This document shows positions 17,840 through 18,019 of a DNA stretch of 18,019 bases, piece by piece; position 1 is the first letter of the stretch; every line of letters starts with the position of its first letter. Origin of the DNA: RECO01 sp050485385 (GTDB lineage: Bacteria; Pseudomonadota; Alphaproteobacteria; Geminicoccales; Geminicoccaceae); contig JBJHBG010000104.1 of assembly GCA_050485385.1 (NCBI GenBank), positions 1 through 18,019 of the forward strand. The letters are read 5' to 3'. The notes beneath the pieces were generated by a model. It was not told where the DNA came from and made no database searches. It worked only from the letters and a program-made list of their open reading frames with translations. The position numbers were made by a program, and so were the translations under genes.

Positions 17840-18019
17840 TCAGGCACCCGGCTGCGCCCAGGAGGTGACGTGGAAGTGGCTGCGGTGGTGGACGCGCGGG
17901 CGGCGGCGGTGGCCGCGCGGCTTGGTCAGGACCAGCGTCGCCCAAGGCCCCACGGCATAGCGGGCGATCAGCCGCAGCCCGCACCGTCGATGGGCCTCGG
18001 CCACCGCGTCGGCCTGGGT
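17840..18019 (-). CDS. prmA: Partial CDS, C-terminal end of a PrmA-like (L11) methyltransferase
   Basis: The frame is open from the window edge for 59 codons to a TGA at 17840-17842. It has no start in the window. Its third positions are mostly G/C, unlike the Pro/Arg-rich frame overlapping it. The segment QADAVAEAHRRCGLRLIARY followed by AVGPWATLVLTKP fits the usual end of ribosomal protein L11 methyltransferase (pattern Q-A-x-x-V-x-x-A-x4-G-x-x-L, then W-x-x-L-V-L), which trimethylates L11 using SAM. About 25 further residues rich in His and Arg (RGHRRRPRVHHRSHF and on) form an extension I do not know from the family. The identification rests on about 35 residues, so the gene symbol is tentative; another class I methyltransferase is possible. 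Confidence 0.55.
   Translation of the reverse strand, partial: TQADAVAEAHRRCGLRLIARYAVGPWATLVLTKPRGHRRRPRVHHRSHFHVTSWAQPGA

Noticed and set aside
17772..17984. A 70-codon minus-strand frame overlapping the PrmA-like gene end.
   Set aside because: It is Pro/Arg/Gly-rich with poor codon bias and lies in a different frame from the credible PrmA-like C-terminus, which continues to the window edge.

Overview
This 18 kb window is very GC-rich, with G/C at most codon third positions, and is packed with housekeeping genes. The gene content points to an alphaproteobacterium. Markers are an RNase E/G-like gene overlapping yacG, a PopZ (DUF2497) gene next to valS beside a Pcm-like methyltransferase gene, and an rpmI-rplT-pheS-pheT-lepA string. 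An order near Rhodospirillales or Geminicoccales is a guess; no species can be read from the sequence.

Layout. (a) 1-1371, plus strand: the 3' part of an RNase E/G family gene, then yacG overlapping it by 11 nt. (b) 1373-9708, all minus strand. In transcription order (right to left): a Pcm/PIMT-like methyltransferase, popZ, valS, an M17 leucyl aminopeptidase, a hotdog thioesterase, a 161-aa protein of unknown function, a small ACT-like protein, and an M20 (AbgB-like) amidohydrolase. valS, the aminopeptidase and the thioesterase are tightly coupled (1-nt overlap, then a 3-nt gap). The amidohydrolase ends tail-to-tail with yacG, one base apart. (c) 9709-10062: the longest stretch without a protein gene, holding plus-strand tRNA-Cys(GCA) and tRNA-Asn(GTT). 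(d) 10063-11643, minus strand: a CtBP-like 2-hydroxyacid dehydrogenase and, upstream of it, a RidA-family protein with an export signal. A hairpin-rich gap separates them. (e) 11784-17715, minus strand: rpmI, rplT, pheS, pheT, lepA, read right to left, with a recognisable sigma70-type promoter before rpmI. (f) 17840-18019, minus strand: the last 59 codons of a gene that resembles the end of ribosomal protein L11 methyltransferase (prmA).

How the genes fit together. Most of the window serves translation: two aminoacyl-tRNA synthetases, two tRNAs, L35, L20, EF4/LepA and perhaps PrmA. Smaller contributions go to RNA decay, cell-pole organisation and amino-acid or peptide turnover. I see no insertion sequence, CRISPR array, phage gene, toxin-antitoxin pair or defence island, and no stretch whose base use departs from its neighbours.

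I found no convincing undescribed multi-gene system. The items most worth a second look are the 161-aa protein of unknown function, the Pcm-like protein without the usual PIMT substrate loop, the exported RidA, the RNase E/G homolog with no zinc-link cysteines, the tolC-less pcm-popZ gap carrying a CtrA-like box, and a His/Arg-rich tail on the PrmA-like protein.
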